Assembly (NCBI RefSeq): GCF_007744255.1
Contig: NZ_CP036267.1
Span: 5,964,001 to 6,028,000 of the forward strand
Direction: 5' to 3'
Length of the DNA: 64,000 nucleotides
From: Thalassoglobus polymorphus
Lineage (GTDB): Bacteria; Planctomycetota; Planctomycetia; Planctomycetales; Planctomycetaceae
A program made the position numbers and the translations under genes. The notes below the pieces were generated by a model. The model made no database searches and was not told the DNA's origin. It was given only the letters and a program-made list of their open reading frames with translations. The number at the start of each line of letters is the position of its first letter. Positions within the stretch are counted from its first letter, which is position 1. Positions 46,188 to 54,279 of the stretch are shown piece by piece.

Positions 46188-47707
46188 GGATGCACCTTCG
46201 TTTCAACGGAAGGGCAGAGAAGCCCGTTGGAGTGTCCTGGCTGACCAATAATCAGTTCTTGTTCAAGTCGGCGAAATGCTTTGATCTGATGAATGTCTGT
46301 CCGTGCCGGCGTACGAAAATCCTCAGCGAAGTGGCCGGTCAAGCTTCCTCGGAGAAAGAATTCCAAATCGTCCGGTTCAAAATAATCTGAACCGGGGAGT
46401 GGAAGTTGCTCGCGGTTCGCATCGATTGGGTTCACGAGATATGGCGTCACCAACACGATCAGTTCTTGTTCGTCGTAGGATGTTCGGTCGCTGGAAAACA
46501 GTCTTCCTACAAAAGGAATATCGCCAAGCAATGGGACACGATCCGAGGTGGCTCCCAAGTTTGATTGAATCAATCCGGCGATGGCAATCGTCTGACCCTC
46601 TCGAAGTTCGACAGTCGATTGAAAGTTCCGGCTGTTCAATCCGGAGATGTCGGCGCCGTCGATGTTAGTCGTGTCGTCTGTTCGGGTACTCACGGTCGCC
46701 TGCAAGTTCAGGCGAATGCGATCACCCTCGGTCACGGTAGGAGTGAAGCTGAGCTGTACTCCAAAAGGAATAAATTCGACCCCCTGTAGACCGGTGTCGG
46801 TCGCTCCTGTGACCACTGGAACGGGAAACTCACCTCCCACTTGAAAGTTTGCAGGCTGTCCATTCAGTGTCGTCAAGTTTGGCTCAGCAAGTGAGCGAGC
46901 AAGATTAAGCTGCTTGAGAGCATTGATCGCGAGGTCGAAATCACCACGATTTACCAGAAATGCTGCTCCTGATCCTGACAATGGTAGTAAGGAAAAGAAA
47001 CTTGATGTGCTGCCTCCGATGCGGAGGTCCGCACCAATTGCACGCACCGCACTCCGGTTGACCTCTGCAACTGCCACTTTCAACATCACTTGGTGAATTC
47101 CACCGATTTCGAGTAGGTTGATGATGCGGTTGCGCTGTCTCTGAATAGCCGAATTGGTGGGTGTTTGCCCTGCGATAATGTTTTGATCATATCGTGGAAT
47201 TTCCCGTTCAACTCGACTGACTGCTGTTGTTTCAGTTTCGACAAGCGGAGGGAGGTCAGCCGCGGCTTGTGTGGGAAGACTTGAAGCCACGATTTGTAGA
47301 ATACTGTCGGCTTCCTGAACGTCCTTGGCTTGACCTCGAACTACGACTTGCTTACCGACGTAGCTCAGTCTTAAGGCGCTATTGGGAAAAGCGCGATTGA
47401 TCTCTAGCTCCAGTTGCGAGAGTAATTCACGATAGCGGTCGATCTCTTCAGGATCGTCCTGCACTCTCACAAGATAGCTTAAGGATTCCAGTGTTCCAGG
47501 ATGCTCCTCGCTCTCGAACCAGAGGTTGAGAACAGTCGATCCAATCTGTTTGCCGACGAGTGAAAACTCTGTTTCCGACAGCGTCAGCGCGTCGAGGACT
47601 TCCGGGTTCGCAATTTGATCGCGGACGAGGGCTTGCTTTAGCCGCAAGACGACCGGACGGTCGAGTTGTAAATCAATCGTCAGTTGTGGATCCATCCTTT
47701 CGAGCAC
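46184..47707 (-). CDS. CpaC/RcpA-type secretin of Flp pilus
   Basis: 507 residues. N-terminal domain (ALTLSETEFSLVGKQIGSTV then LNLWFES) and BON-type domain (LRLSYVGKQVVVRGQAKDVQ) precede the secretin core (VMLKVAVAEVNRSAVRAIGA; ANFQVGGEFPVPVVTGA; QTIAIAGLIQSN; LGDIPFVGRLFSSD). It forms the outer-membrane pore of the Tad system. The frame starts at a GTG (47707) or ATG (47695) with no signal peptide; matching residues (AQERANRF) continue upstream in frame over the 3' end of cpaB without a start, so the 5' end looks shortened. Overlaps cpaB by 28 bp. Confidence 0.88.
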   Translation of the reverse strand: MLERMDPQLTIDLQLDRPVVLRLKQALVRDQIANPEVLDALTLSETEFSLVGKQIGSTVLNLWFESEEHPGTLESLSYLVRVQDDPEEIDRYRELLSQLELEINRAFPNSALRLSYVGKQVVVRGQAKDVQEADSILQIVASSLPTQAAADLPPLVETETTAVSRVEREIPRYDQNIIAGQTPTNSAIQRQRNRIINLLEIGGIHQVMLKVAVAEVNRSAVRAIGADLRIGGSTSSFFSLLPLSGSGAAFLVNRGDFDLAINALKQLNLARSLAEPNLTTLNGQPANFQVGGEFPVPVVTGATDTGLQGVEFIPFGVQLSFTPTVTEGDRIRLNLQATVSTRTDDTTNIDGADISGLNSRNFQSTVELREGQTIAIAGLIQSNLGATSDRVPLLGDIPFVGRLFSSDRTSYDEQELIVLVTPYLVNPIDANREQLPLPGSDYFEPDDLEFFLRGSLTGHFAEDFRTPARTDIHQIKAFRRLEQELIIGQPGHSNGLLCPSVETKVHP

Positions 47708-48510
47708 GAACCGATTCGCTCGTTCCTGAGCTGTCGGATCAACGGGGCGACTTCGACCGGATCGACTGCAACCGTCGCAATCATTTCCGGGGTGGTCTTA
47801 TTTCGCGAGCCTGCCGGCGTCACGACAAGTCCTTGAGAACCGCCAGTCGATTGAGATTTTCCTTGCGTAATGGCGACCATCGTGCCAGCAATGACCAACG
47901 GCTTGATCCCAGTTTGCCTGGCGAGTTGTCCCGAGCGTGTATCAGGTGGTTTGATGCCTCCCAAGAGCGCTGCCTGTTCAATGTTGGAATCTGGCTCGTC
48001 GCGACTTGGGAGAACGGCTATGAGATCGAACAGGTCCCCTTGCCGCAGCAATTCCATACCCGGGACATCGTTGACTTTAACAGCCACGCTTCGCTTGCCT
48101 GGTGGAATCCCTGCCGAGATACCGGGCCGAGTTCCCGCAGGCATGAAATCTCGTTCAGTCAGAATGTATCCCGGCTGTTTATCACGTTTTACCACTCGAC
48201 CAATAATTTTCCCAAGATCGCGGAGCATCACCGGGCTGACCTGAGCTTCCGGGATCCACGTGACGTTGAGTTGCCTTGTTTGGGGATGGAGTAGATCTTC
48301 ACGCGAAATGGAAGCGTATGCGCTCACCGGTCGGGCGAGTGTCGGAAACGCGATCTGACCTTCCCTGGAAATGGTAGTCTTCGAATCAAAGAAACCGGTC
48401 GCGAACAGTGTGCCAGTAATACCGCCACCAAGAAGTAGTAAAAAGAGAACGATCACCAACGTGAAACGCCAGCCAGAGGAACTTGTTGTAACGGTTCGAC
48501 GCGATGCCAT
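47680..48510 (-). CDS. CpaB/RcpC-type Flp pilus assembly protein
   Basis: 276 residues. One N-terminal membrane helix (FTLVIVLFLLLLGGGITG), then an SAF-like beta-clip region (PVSAYASISREDLLHPQTRQ; KRSVAVKVNDVPGMELLRQG) and a domain with AVDPVEVAPLIRQLRN. CpaB proteins link the secretin to the inner-membrane complex in the periplasm. The ATG at 48510 is preceded by an operator-like palindrome 76 bp upstream, and the secretin follows in the same operon. Confidence 0.87.
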   Translation of the reverse strand: MASRRTVTTSSSGWRFTLVIVLFLLLLGGGITGTLFATGFFDSKTTISREGQIAFPTLARPVSAYASISREDLLHPQTRQLNVTWIPEAQVSPVMLRDLGKIIGRVVKRDKQPGYILTERDFMPAGTRPGISAGIPPGKRSVAVKVNDVPGMELLRQGDLFDLIAVLPSRDEPDSNIEQAALLGGIKPPDTRSGQLARQTGIKPLVIAGTMVAITQGKSQSTGGSQGLVVTPAGSRNKTTPEMIATVAVDPVEVAPLIRQLRNERIGSCSKGWIHN

Positions 48511-48585
48511 GGAAAGTACTCAGTTGTTGCAAGAGTAGAATCAGTCACTTCTACATATTTCTACTATACGTCATGGTTACGTTAC

Positions 48586-48600
48586 TGCATACAGATTGCA
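48586..48600. promoter_or_regulatory. Operator candidate upstream of cpaB
   Basis: TGCATA-CAG-ATTGCA, a 15 bp near-palindrome similar to TGCATA-CAG-TATGCA at 49671. Confidence 0.5.
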
Positions 48601-48651
48601 AGAACGTTTTTCTCTTTTATGTATTTCGTGTCGCTTCTGGCAGGCTGTTTA

Positions 48652-49149
48652 TTAATCGACGTGAATCACCCGCAACTTCGCAAAGTGTTGTCGAAAGGCA
48701 ACAATTTCATTCGTTTTTAGTGAAGTCCCACGCAGATCGAGTTCCTCCAGAGCTGGACATCGAGACAAGCAATCCAGTTGATCATTCGTGAGTCGACAGC
48801 CTCGCAAGTCGAGGAAACGGAGATTCCTGAGCGTCGCAATGGCCTGAATGTCTGCTTTTGATAGCGGAACACAGATGAGACTCAACTCTTCCAGTTCTGT
48901 TCGATCATGCAGCATGTTCGCGATCCCGTCAGGCGGACAGGTTGATTGAACCTGCAAACGTGAAATAACTCGATTCGTACTCAAGCGATCAAACGAATCC
49001 CGACAACTCGTCACGGAATCAATTTCCATCGAAACGATTGGCTTTAGGTAATTTCCAGGTGTTGTGATTCGTGTTTCTGAAGGAAGTCGTGTCCCCGGTC
49101 CCCAATTCGTTAGTACCATAAACCAGAGTGTGATTATTGAATAAAACAT
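48652..49149 (-). CDS. Leucine-rich repeat protein with N-terminal signal
   Basis: 165 residues from the ATG at 49149, with GGAAGG upstream; a TTG start 15 bp earlier is less likely. Signal or anchor helix MFYSIITLWFMVL. Residues about 85-165 carry three to four LRR units (LEELSLICVPLSKADIQAIA; LRNLRFLDLRGCRLTNDQLD; CPALEELDLRGTSLKTNEIV). LRRs bind proteins. It lies between the cpaB and flp genes, but nothing links it to the pilus. Confidence 0.72.
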   Translation of the reverse strand: MFYSIITLWFMVLTNWGPGTRLPSETRITTPGNYLKPIVSMEIDSVTSCRDSFDRLSTNRVISRLQVQSTCPPDGIANMLHDRTELEELSLICVPLSKADIQAIATLRNLRFLDLRGCRLTNDQLDCLSRCPALEELDLRGTSLKTNEIVAFRQHFAKLRVIHVD

Positions 49150-49249
49150 TAAACACCTTCCCAAGAGGCCGAGCGGGAGTCCTCCCTAATCCGCTCGGTT
49201 GAACAAAGACCGCCCTCCGTGACGTCCGATTCGAACTTGAAAATCACCC

Positions 49250-49591
49250 TTACGGGGCAAGGTCAGCTGCTTCGACGACCAATGAGGCAACGCCAGGAAT
49301 CCCCATATTGTCTTCAATCGAGCCAGGAGTGGTTGCGTCAAGGTAGACCACGCCATTGGTGTCCTGTGTGGTATTGACCAGTTTTCCACTGACGATAGGG
49401 CCGATATCGTCATCGTGAGCACACGGCAGTGCAGCAGCCACTGTTGCGCACAGGTCGTTGCACTTGTGCCCCAGGATAGAAACCGCAGCGAGGCACACTA
49501 ATGCCACGCCTCCAATCAGAATTCCATACTCGACCAGCCCTTGACCACGTTTGTTGTTTAAACTTCTGCGGATTTTCTTCGCCAAACTCAT
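49250..49591 (-). CDS. Flp-type pilin 1
   Basis: 113 residues. The prepilin leader and cleavage region reads KRGQGLVEYGILIGGVALVC, the Flp signature with G/QGLVEY. The C-terminal half is longer than in typical 50-60 residue Flp pilins and ends with a cluster PGSIEDNMGIPGVASLVVEA. Structural pilus subunit. 61% or so alike by eye to the second pilin at 50959 (same length and motifs). ATG at 49591; operator candidate 80 bp upstream. Confidence 0.88.
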   Translation of the reverse strand: MSLAKKIRRSLNNKRGQGLVEYGILIGGVALVCLAAVSILGHKCNDLCATVAAALPCAHDDDIGPIVSGKLVNTTQDTNGVVYLDATTPGSIEDNMGIPGVASLVVEAADLAP

Positions 49592-49670
49592 CTCGTCTCC
49601 TTGGGAACTCTTGTTGCTAACTTAAGATGGATAGTAGGGAAACGCCCCTCGTCGCAAGTATTCACTTACG

Positions 49671-49685
49671 TGCATACAGTATGCA
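49671..49685. promoter_or_regulatory. Operator candidate upstream of flp pilin 1
   Basis: TGCATA-CAG-TATGCA, a perfect 6+3+6 palindrome, followed by a half-site TGTGCATG. Confidence 0.6.
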
Positions 49686-49767
49686 TGTGCATGTTCGTTG
49701 ACGAAAGGGGCTTGGTCAAGTATCATCCCCGGAAAAACTTCAAAACTTCCCGAACAGAGAATTTCCA

Positions 49768-50409
49768 ATGTCTTCGGCGGCTCGAACTTTTTCCAATCTC
49801 ACCGGTCTTGTCCTCTCGATTGCCTGTGTCATCCACTGCATGTTGATGCCAGTTGTGATTTCCAGTCTGCCAGCGTGGGGGCTGACGTGGCTCGCCCGCC
49901 CCGTGTTTCATCAAGTGCTTGCTCTGGCAGGAATCGCAATCGGAGTCTGGACACTTGTTCCGGGGTGGAAGCAGCATCGACGTCATGCCGTGCTGGTCTT
50001 TGGAGTGCTGGGGCTCGTCGTTATGAACTATGTTGCATTTTGGGGTGACGATTGCTGCGGAGGGGAAACGCATGCAGGCGGGGCTGCGGGAGAGAGTTGT
50101 ACACAGGCATGCTGTGCCATAGGGGCGGACTCGTCTGTTCGTCTCGAAACCCAGAATCGCGAAGTCGCTTCCGCAGACGGCCTCACATCAACCCACGCAG
50201 CAAGTGGTGCATCGCAGTGGGCATGGCTGTTTCAGCACCCGACGGCCTGGGGGGCAGCTTTACTCGCCTGGGCACACTGTTTTAATGGAGCCTGCACAAA
50301 AGCATGCTGCCAGCGCCGAAAAGGTCCCTCTGCTGAAGTTGCGACTTGCGATGACGTGAATTCCGCTTCAGATCCTGTTTTCATTCAGCTAGGCGACTCA
50401 ACCTCTTAA
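49768..50409 (+). CDS. MerC-domain protein 2, Cys-rich
   Basis: 213 residues. MerC-type N-terminal motif LVLSIACVIHCMLMPVVISS with Cys and His, three to four membrane helices, then a Cys-rich cytoplasmic or periplasmic part (WGDDCCGGETHAGG; ESCTQACCAIG) and a C-terminal stretch CFNGACTKACC. The many Cys favour soft-metal or zinc binding. It converges on, and overlaps by 12 bp, the prepilin peptidase gene. Metal identity is unknown. Confidence 0.78.
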   Translation: MSSAARTFSNLTGLVLSIACVIHCMLMPVVISSLPAWGLTWLARPVFHQVLALAGIAIGVWTLVPGWKQHRRHAVLVFGVLGLVVMNYVAFWGDDCCGGETHAGGAAGESCTQACCAIGADSSVRLETQNREVASADGLTSTHAASGASQWAWLFQHPTAWGAALLAWAHCFNGACTKACCQRRKGPSAEVATCDDVNSASDPVFIQLGDSTS

Positions 50410-50841
50410 GAGTTCGATCAGTCGCGTGAGAGCGTTTGGCCAGCAGATCGCAATTAGAAATCCGCTCGCGATGGCTGGGGCAAAAGGGAAGTCTTTTCTG
50501 CCGAGAAGATGCGTGGTGATTGCCATAACCATGCCGCACATCGCGGACCAGAAAAGAAAGCCCAGCGTTGCTCCCCCACCGAGCCAAGCTCCCAGGGCAG
50601 CGACCAATTTCAGGTCCCCACCACCAATTCCATCTTTCAATGTGAATGGAAGCACAGCGAAGAAGCCAATCAACATGCCGATGAGCGCATCGGCAAGTGT
50701 GACGGAATGCCAGGTCAAGCAGGTCACCAACAGTGCCGTCAAGAGTATCCTCGCGTTGACGGAATCGGGAATCTCTCGCCGTTTTACGTCGTGGTAAACC
50801 GCTTCAACGCAAAGAGTGATTGGAATCAACATTAACCACAT
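50398..50841 (-). CDS. Prepilin peptidase (TadV/CpaA-like)
   Basis: 147 residues from the ATG at 50841; a TTG 33 bp earlier would add eleven residues. Six hydrophobic stretches. Catalytic aspartates are in VYHDVKRREIPD and in the GxGD-type motif GIGGGDLKLVAALGAW. Aspartyl prepilin peptidases remove the leader of Flp pilins in the inner membrane. Located between the two pilin genes, as expected for a tad locus. Confidence 0.86.
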   Translation of the reverse strand: MWLMLIPITLCVEAVYHDVKRREIPDSVNARILLTALLVTCLTWHSVTLADALIGMLIGFFAVLPFTLKDGIGGGDLKLVAALGAWLGGGATLGFLFWSAMCGMVMAITTHLLGRKDFPFAPAIASGFLIAICWPNALTRLIELLRG

Positions 50842-50898
50842 GGGAATCTCAACTTCAAATTGTAGAACTCGCAAGTTTGAGGTGCTAAATCGAAAAAA

Positions 50899-50927
50899 CC
50901 CGGTCGCACTTTCGCGGTGCGACCGGG
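50899..50927 (-). terminator. Rho-independent terminator after flp pilin 2
   Basis: An 11 bp perfect stem CCCGGTCGCAC/GTGCGACCGGG with a seven-base loop. On the minus strand it is followed by TTTTTTCG. It lies 30 bp after the pilin stop and isolates the pilin from the prepilin peptidase gene. Confidence 0.9.
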
Positions 50928-50958
50928 TGAGTATTACGTGAAAACGTTTGGGGTTCGA

Positions 50959-51300
50959 TTACGGAGTAGGGGATAGATCATCCGCTTCAACAACTAGGGC
51001 GTCGATACCAGGAATCCCCATATTTCCTGAAATCGAGCCAGGGGTGTCAGCGTCAAGGTAGATTACGCCATTGGAGTCCTGTGTAGTATTGACCAGTTTA
51101 CCGCTGACGATAGAACCATTATCGTCGTCGTGAGCACCAGGAAGTGCTCCCGCAACAGTCGCGATGAGGTCATTCGATTTATGACCAAGAATTGCGACAG
51201 CAGCCAGGCAGGCAAGTGCTACACCGCCGACAAGAATTCCGTATTCAACCAGGCCTTGACCTTTAGTGCCCTTCAAGATGTTTCGCAGTTTACGCAGCAT
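50959..51300 (-). CDS. Flp-type pilin 2
   Basis: 113 residues, Flp signature GTKGQGLVEYGILVGGVALA. Same layout as pilin 1, ending PGSISGNMGIPGIDALVVEA. A strong terminator follows, and two operator-like palindromes precede it (81 and 173 bp), which suits a highly expressed, separately controlled major pilin. ATG at 51300. Confidence 0.88.
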   Translation of the reverse strand: MLRKLRNILKGTKGQGLVEYGILVGGVALACLAAVAILGHKSNDLIATVAGALPGAHDDDNGSIVSGKLVNTTQDSNGVIYLDADTPGSISGNMGIPGIDALVVEADDLSPTP

Positions 51301-51380
51301 TGTGTGCTCCTTTCAAAATGAGCAAATAAGGAAATTGTTCTTAAAACCGTTTTAGTGGTGGTTTTGAAGATTCGCTCTTA

Positions 51381-51397
51381 ATGCACAAGGTGTGCAT
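51381..51397. promoter_or_regulatory. Operator candidate upstream of flp pilin 2
   Basis: ATGCACA-AGG-TGTGCAT, perfect 7+3+7 palindrome, 81 bp upstream of the pilin start. Confidence 0.65.
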
Positions 51398-51472
51398 GTG
51401 CGACATCCTGCGGGTGGCCGGTATCACCATCAAGACTTTCGCAATCAAAATTCTAGAGAAAAAACGAACCTC

Positions 51473-51489
51473 ATGCACAACGTGTGCAA
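51473..51489. promoter_or_regulatory. Distal operator candidate upstream of flp pilin 2
   Basis: ATGCACA-ACG-TGTGCAA; same core as the site at 41702. Confidence 0.6.
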
Positions 51490-51534
51490 AACCGTGAGGC
51501 CGGTACTGGACCGTCCTGAGATTTACTGGCTCAG

Positions 51535-51602
51535 CAAAACCTGCCCGTGGACTTAAGATCCCAGTGAATCACAGCGATCTCAGGGGGATTGTTAGAGGTT
51601 CT
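51535..51602 (+). repeat. Dispersed repeat family 4, copy c
   Basis: Shares CAAAACCTG, CAGTGAATCA, CAGGG and TTGTTAG-GGTTCT with the copy at 25045. Confidence 0.5.
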
Positions 51603-51663
51603 AAGAAGAAAGCCGGGCAGGGCGGTTCGCTGATTCGTTAAGAGTCTGGAGGGATCGGAAATT

Positions 51664-51845
51664 TGAGTCTCTTACGAATTGGTTTTCAGGTTCTCCCTCG
51701 TGGCGAACAGCATTCTGATTAGAACCAGTCCAAAAATACTGGAATGGTCGCTTTCCTCAACGTTTGGGAGAGCAATTTCAAGTTTCAGGATTAGTTCTAG
51801 AGAAGTGTGTTCTTGACGGGTACACAGTAGAGCAAACTGCTCTAT
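51664..51845 (+). repeat. Family 2 repeat interrupted by a family 1 repeat
   Basis: CGAATTGG, CTCGTGGCGAACAGCATT before 51719 and GAGAAGTGTGTTCTTGACGG, GAGCAAACTGCTCTA after 51799 are the two parts of a diverged family-2 repeat. An 80 bp family-1 copy separates them. Confidence 0.8.
51720..51799 (-). repeat. Dispersed repeat family 1, copy d, nested
   Basis: TAGAACCAGTCC...GGATTAGTTCTA, the reverse complement of copies at 24960 and 53901. Flanked by T/TA and TA/G so that removal of the element and one TA restores GATTAGAGAA-like sequence, matching CCTAGAGAAA in copy 2c. Confidence 0.8.
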
Positions 51846-52109
51846 GCGAAATTTCAGCCTCAAAACGACTCGTTCCGGTTGTGTCTCTCGCTTCAAATTC
51901 CAGGTCGGTCTAGGTGATGTCCATGTTAGTTGAAATACTCCCTCCCTTGCTCCTGCACATGGCTTGCAAATGCGCTGAATTGTATCTACATTCAGGATCC
52001 AACTGTAAAGGTTTGTTCAAGGTTGACACATTTCCTGCGACAACGTCACCACCTGTTTTGCAAATCTTACGGAACGTCTGATTGTTGTTGTTTGTAGAAG
52101 GCACTAAGA

Positions 52110-53201
52110 ATGAAGAGTTTGGTATCGAGGACAAACATCGAAAACAAATCTTCATTTGGAATCTGCATATGGATTGCATTCATCTTCGGGGTGGGAGTAT
52201 TGATGAGTTCGTCCTCTGTGGCGTTCGCCGAGACTCCCTCAGCCGCGAAGCATGATCACCATGATCATCATGACCATTCTCATGGAGAGCATGATCACTC
52301 CGAATCTGGTACCAACGCTGATTTTGGTAACAACGCCTTTCGCCAACTCGGTTTGTATACGTTTCTGATTGCTGGCGCGTCTCTATTGGGCGGTTGGCTG
52401 CCAACGCGGATCAGGTTTTCTCATCTGCAATTTCAAAGACTCCTCAGCGTAGTCGGTGGCATGTTGCTGGGCATTGGAGTGTTCCATCTATTCCCACATG
52501 CGGTGCTTGAATTAGGTGTGAATCATATTGACTTTATTGTGACCTGGATGATGGGGGGAATTGTGATGATGTTCTTTTTGTTGCGAACATTCCACGTTCA
52601 CCATCACGAACCGCCTGCGACAACAGACTTGGAAGAGACTTCGCTAGAATCGATATCGAGTGAAGACGATCACGACCACCATGATTCTTGCCAGCACGAT
52701 CACGGAGTTGGCGGCGGTTTGAGTTGGGCAGGGATGTTTTTCGGTCTCAGCATTCACACTCTCTTAGATGGTCTCGCCCTGGGTGCGTCAATGCAGGCTG
52801 AAGTTCATCATGCGACCGGTGGCTGGCTCGGCTTGGGCGTGCTCGCGGGGATTGTGCTGCATAAGCCATTGGACTCGTTATCGATCACGACACTCATGTT
52901 GAATGCAAATCAATCTCCGAGTCGAAGAGTCATTGTGAACCTGATTTACTCTTTGCTCTGTCCGCTTGGGGCAGCTTTGTTCTTATGGGGAGTCAGGCTC
53001 GCTGGCGGAGAGACGGCGCTGGTCGTCGGAGCAGGTCTCGCCTTTTCCGCTGGGATCTTTCTCTGCATTGCCCTTGCAGACTTATTGCCTGAAATGGAAT
53101 TTCATACCCACAATCGCTGGCAGCTGAGCGTGTGCTTGCTTGTCGGGATCGCACTCGCTTGGGGAATTCGCTTTTTAGAACCAGGTCATTTGCATCACTG
53201 A
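52110..53201 (+). CDS. ZIP-family metal transporter with His-rich segments
   Basis: 363 residues, eight membrane helices. An N-terminal export/helix segment (IAFIFGVGVLMSSSSVAFAE) is followed by a His-rich stretch (KHDHHDHHDHSHGEHDH), and a second one (DDHDHHDSCQHDHG) lies in the loop before TM4. TM4/TM5 carry the ZIP binuclear-site motifs, SIHTLLDGLALGAS and VLHKPLDSLSI. ZIP proteins import zinc or iron. The divergent-free neighbour is a convergent Fur-type regulator (53254). Zinc is favoured by the His loops and by the CobW gene nearby. Confidence 0.92.
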   Translation: MKSLVSRTNIENKSSFGICIWIAFIFGVGVLMSSSSVAFAETPSAAKHDHHDHHDHSHGEHDHSESGTNADFGNNAFRQLGLYTFLIAGASLLGGWLPTRIRFSHLQFQRLLSVVGGMLLGIGVFHLFPHAVLELGVNHIDFIVTWMMGGIVMMFFLLRTFHVHHHEPPATTDLEETSLESISSEDDHDHHDSCQHDHGVGGGLSWAGMFFGLSIHTLLDGLALGASMQAEVHHATGGWLGLGVLAGIVLHKPLDSLSITTLMLNANQSPSRRVIVNLIYSLLCPLGAALFLWGVRLAGGETALVVGAGLAFSAGIFLCIALADLLPEMEFHTHNRWQLSVCLLVGIALAWGIRFLEPGHLHH

Positions 53202-53253
53202 TGCAGCAGTGACAGGTACTCGTCAGCTGATACGAACTCTCAGACCACTCAGG

Positions 53254-53709
53254 TTATTCAATAACTTCGCATTCTGTGCAATGACCTTTGATGAGAATCT
53301 CCGTGATACGCCCAATGGTCGTCGCTCGTTTTTTGGATTTTGACGTAAAATCCATATCCCCCAAGCACGTCACTCCGCCACACTCTACACAGACGAAGTG
53401 AGGGTGTTTCTCGCCTGCTGGCCGATCGGGATCAAGTGCTTCAAACCGCCAGACATGATCACCAAGCTCCGTTCGAGAAATCAGGTCGGCATCTGCTAGG
53501 TCATTGAGATTTCGAAAGACTGTTGCCTTGTCGAATCCCAGAGGGACCAGTTTTTCTGTTAGATCGGCATGAGTGAGAGGCGATGTCGCCGCTCTCAGTT
53601 CTTGCATGACTTTAATGCGAGCTGGCGTCGCACGCACCCCACTCTCTCGGAGCAACTGCCGAATCGTGTCAACTTCACTTGGGGTTTCCTGCTGTGATTT
53701 CTTAATCAT
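53254..53709 (-). CDS. Fur-family metalloregulator 2
   Basis: 151 residues. Winged helix (LRESGVRATPARIKVMQELR; GFDKATVFRNLNDLADADLI) and dimer domain with HPHFVCVECGGVTCL plus C-terminal HCTECEV, giving the two CxxC pairs. It differs from regulator 1 at 35873, so the region has two Fur paralogues. It converges on the ZIP gene. A 16 bp near-palindrome lies about 36 bp upstream of the start, a likely autoregulatory operator. Zinc or iron specificity is not readable. Confidence 0.88.
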   Translation of the reverse strand: MIKKSQQETPSEVDTIRQLLRESGVRATPARIKVMQELRAATSPLTHADLTEKLVPLGFDKATVFRNLNDLADADLISRTELGDHVWRFEALDPDRPAGEKHPHFVCVECGGVTCLGDMDFTSKSKKRATTIGRITEILIKGHCTECEVIE

Positions 53710-53744
53710 GAGCTAATTTTCTGAGCGGAGTTAAATAAAACATG

Positions 53745-53760
53745 ACTATGGATGCATAGT
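53745..53760. promoter_or_regulatory. Near-palindrome upstream of Fur 2
   Basis: ACTATG-GA-TGCATAGT, inexact inverted repeat in the promoter region of the second Fur gene. Possible operator; it also contains the TGCATA half-site. Confidence 0.4.
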
Positions 53761-53900
53761 ACTTGAATTGCCCGCTTTCGTCCACATCTGCATTTGAACT
53801 GCAAATTGATGACGTTCGCACCTGATAAGAGACTGGTTCGAAACACGTTCTGATTCAAATTCGGGCAACGGGACCGCGTAGCAAGCAGAGAGCAAGTATC

Positions 53901-53981
53901 TAGCGCTGGTCCTGAAACGTGAAATTGCTCTCTCAAACGTTGAGGAAAGCGGCTATTCCAAAGGCTTTCGGACTGGTTCTA
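53901..53981 (+). repeat. Dispersed repeat family 1, copy c
   Basis: 81 bp, TAGCGCTGGTCCTGAAAC to TTTCGGACTGGTTCTA; one end diverged. Confidence 0.75.
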
Positions 53982-54243
53982 TTTAAAATCCAAAACGTAA
54001 CCACGCAGAGTTGTTTTTCACTCCATAAAAGCAGGGCGAAAGGCCCCCAAAAAAGATGACCGGCCAAAGCTCTCTCGGTGTCTACACTCGGTTTGTTAAT
54101 TAACGTGATAGTACAATTTGTGACCACTTAAGATGGTTTAAAGCAGACGATTTCTGGTGCAGAGGATTTGTCATGGCAACGAAGTTCGAAGGTAAAAGCT
54201 TGAGCTTGTTGACGATGGCAAAGAGAATTTCACGCGAGCGAAA

Positions 54244-54275
54244 TAGAACTGATCCTGAAGCTTGAAGTTGCTATG
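54244..54275 (+). repeat. Family 1 left-end fragment
   Basis: TAGAACTGATCCTGAAGCTT followed by GAAGTTGCTATG: the left half of family 1, directly abutting the tRNA fragment in place of its 5' half. Confidence 0.65.
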
Positions 54276-54279
54276 AACG

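Noticed and set aside
51672-51896. Minus-strand 74-residue frame
   Set aside because: It is a translation of the nested family 1 and 2 repeats.
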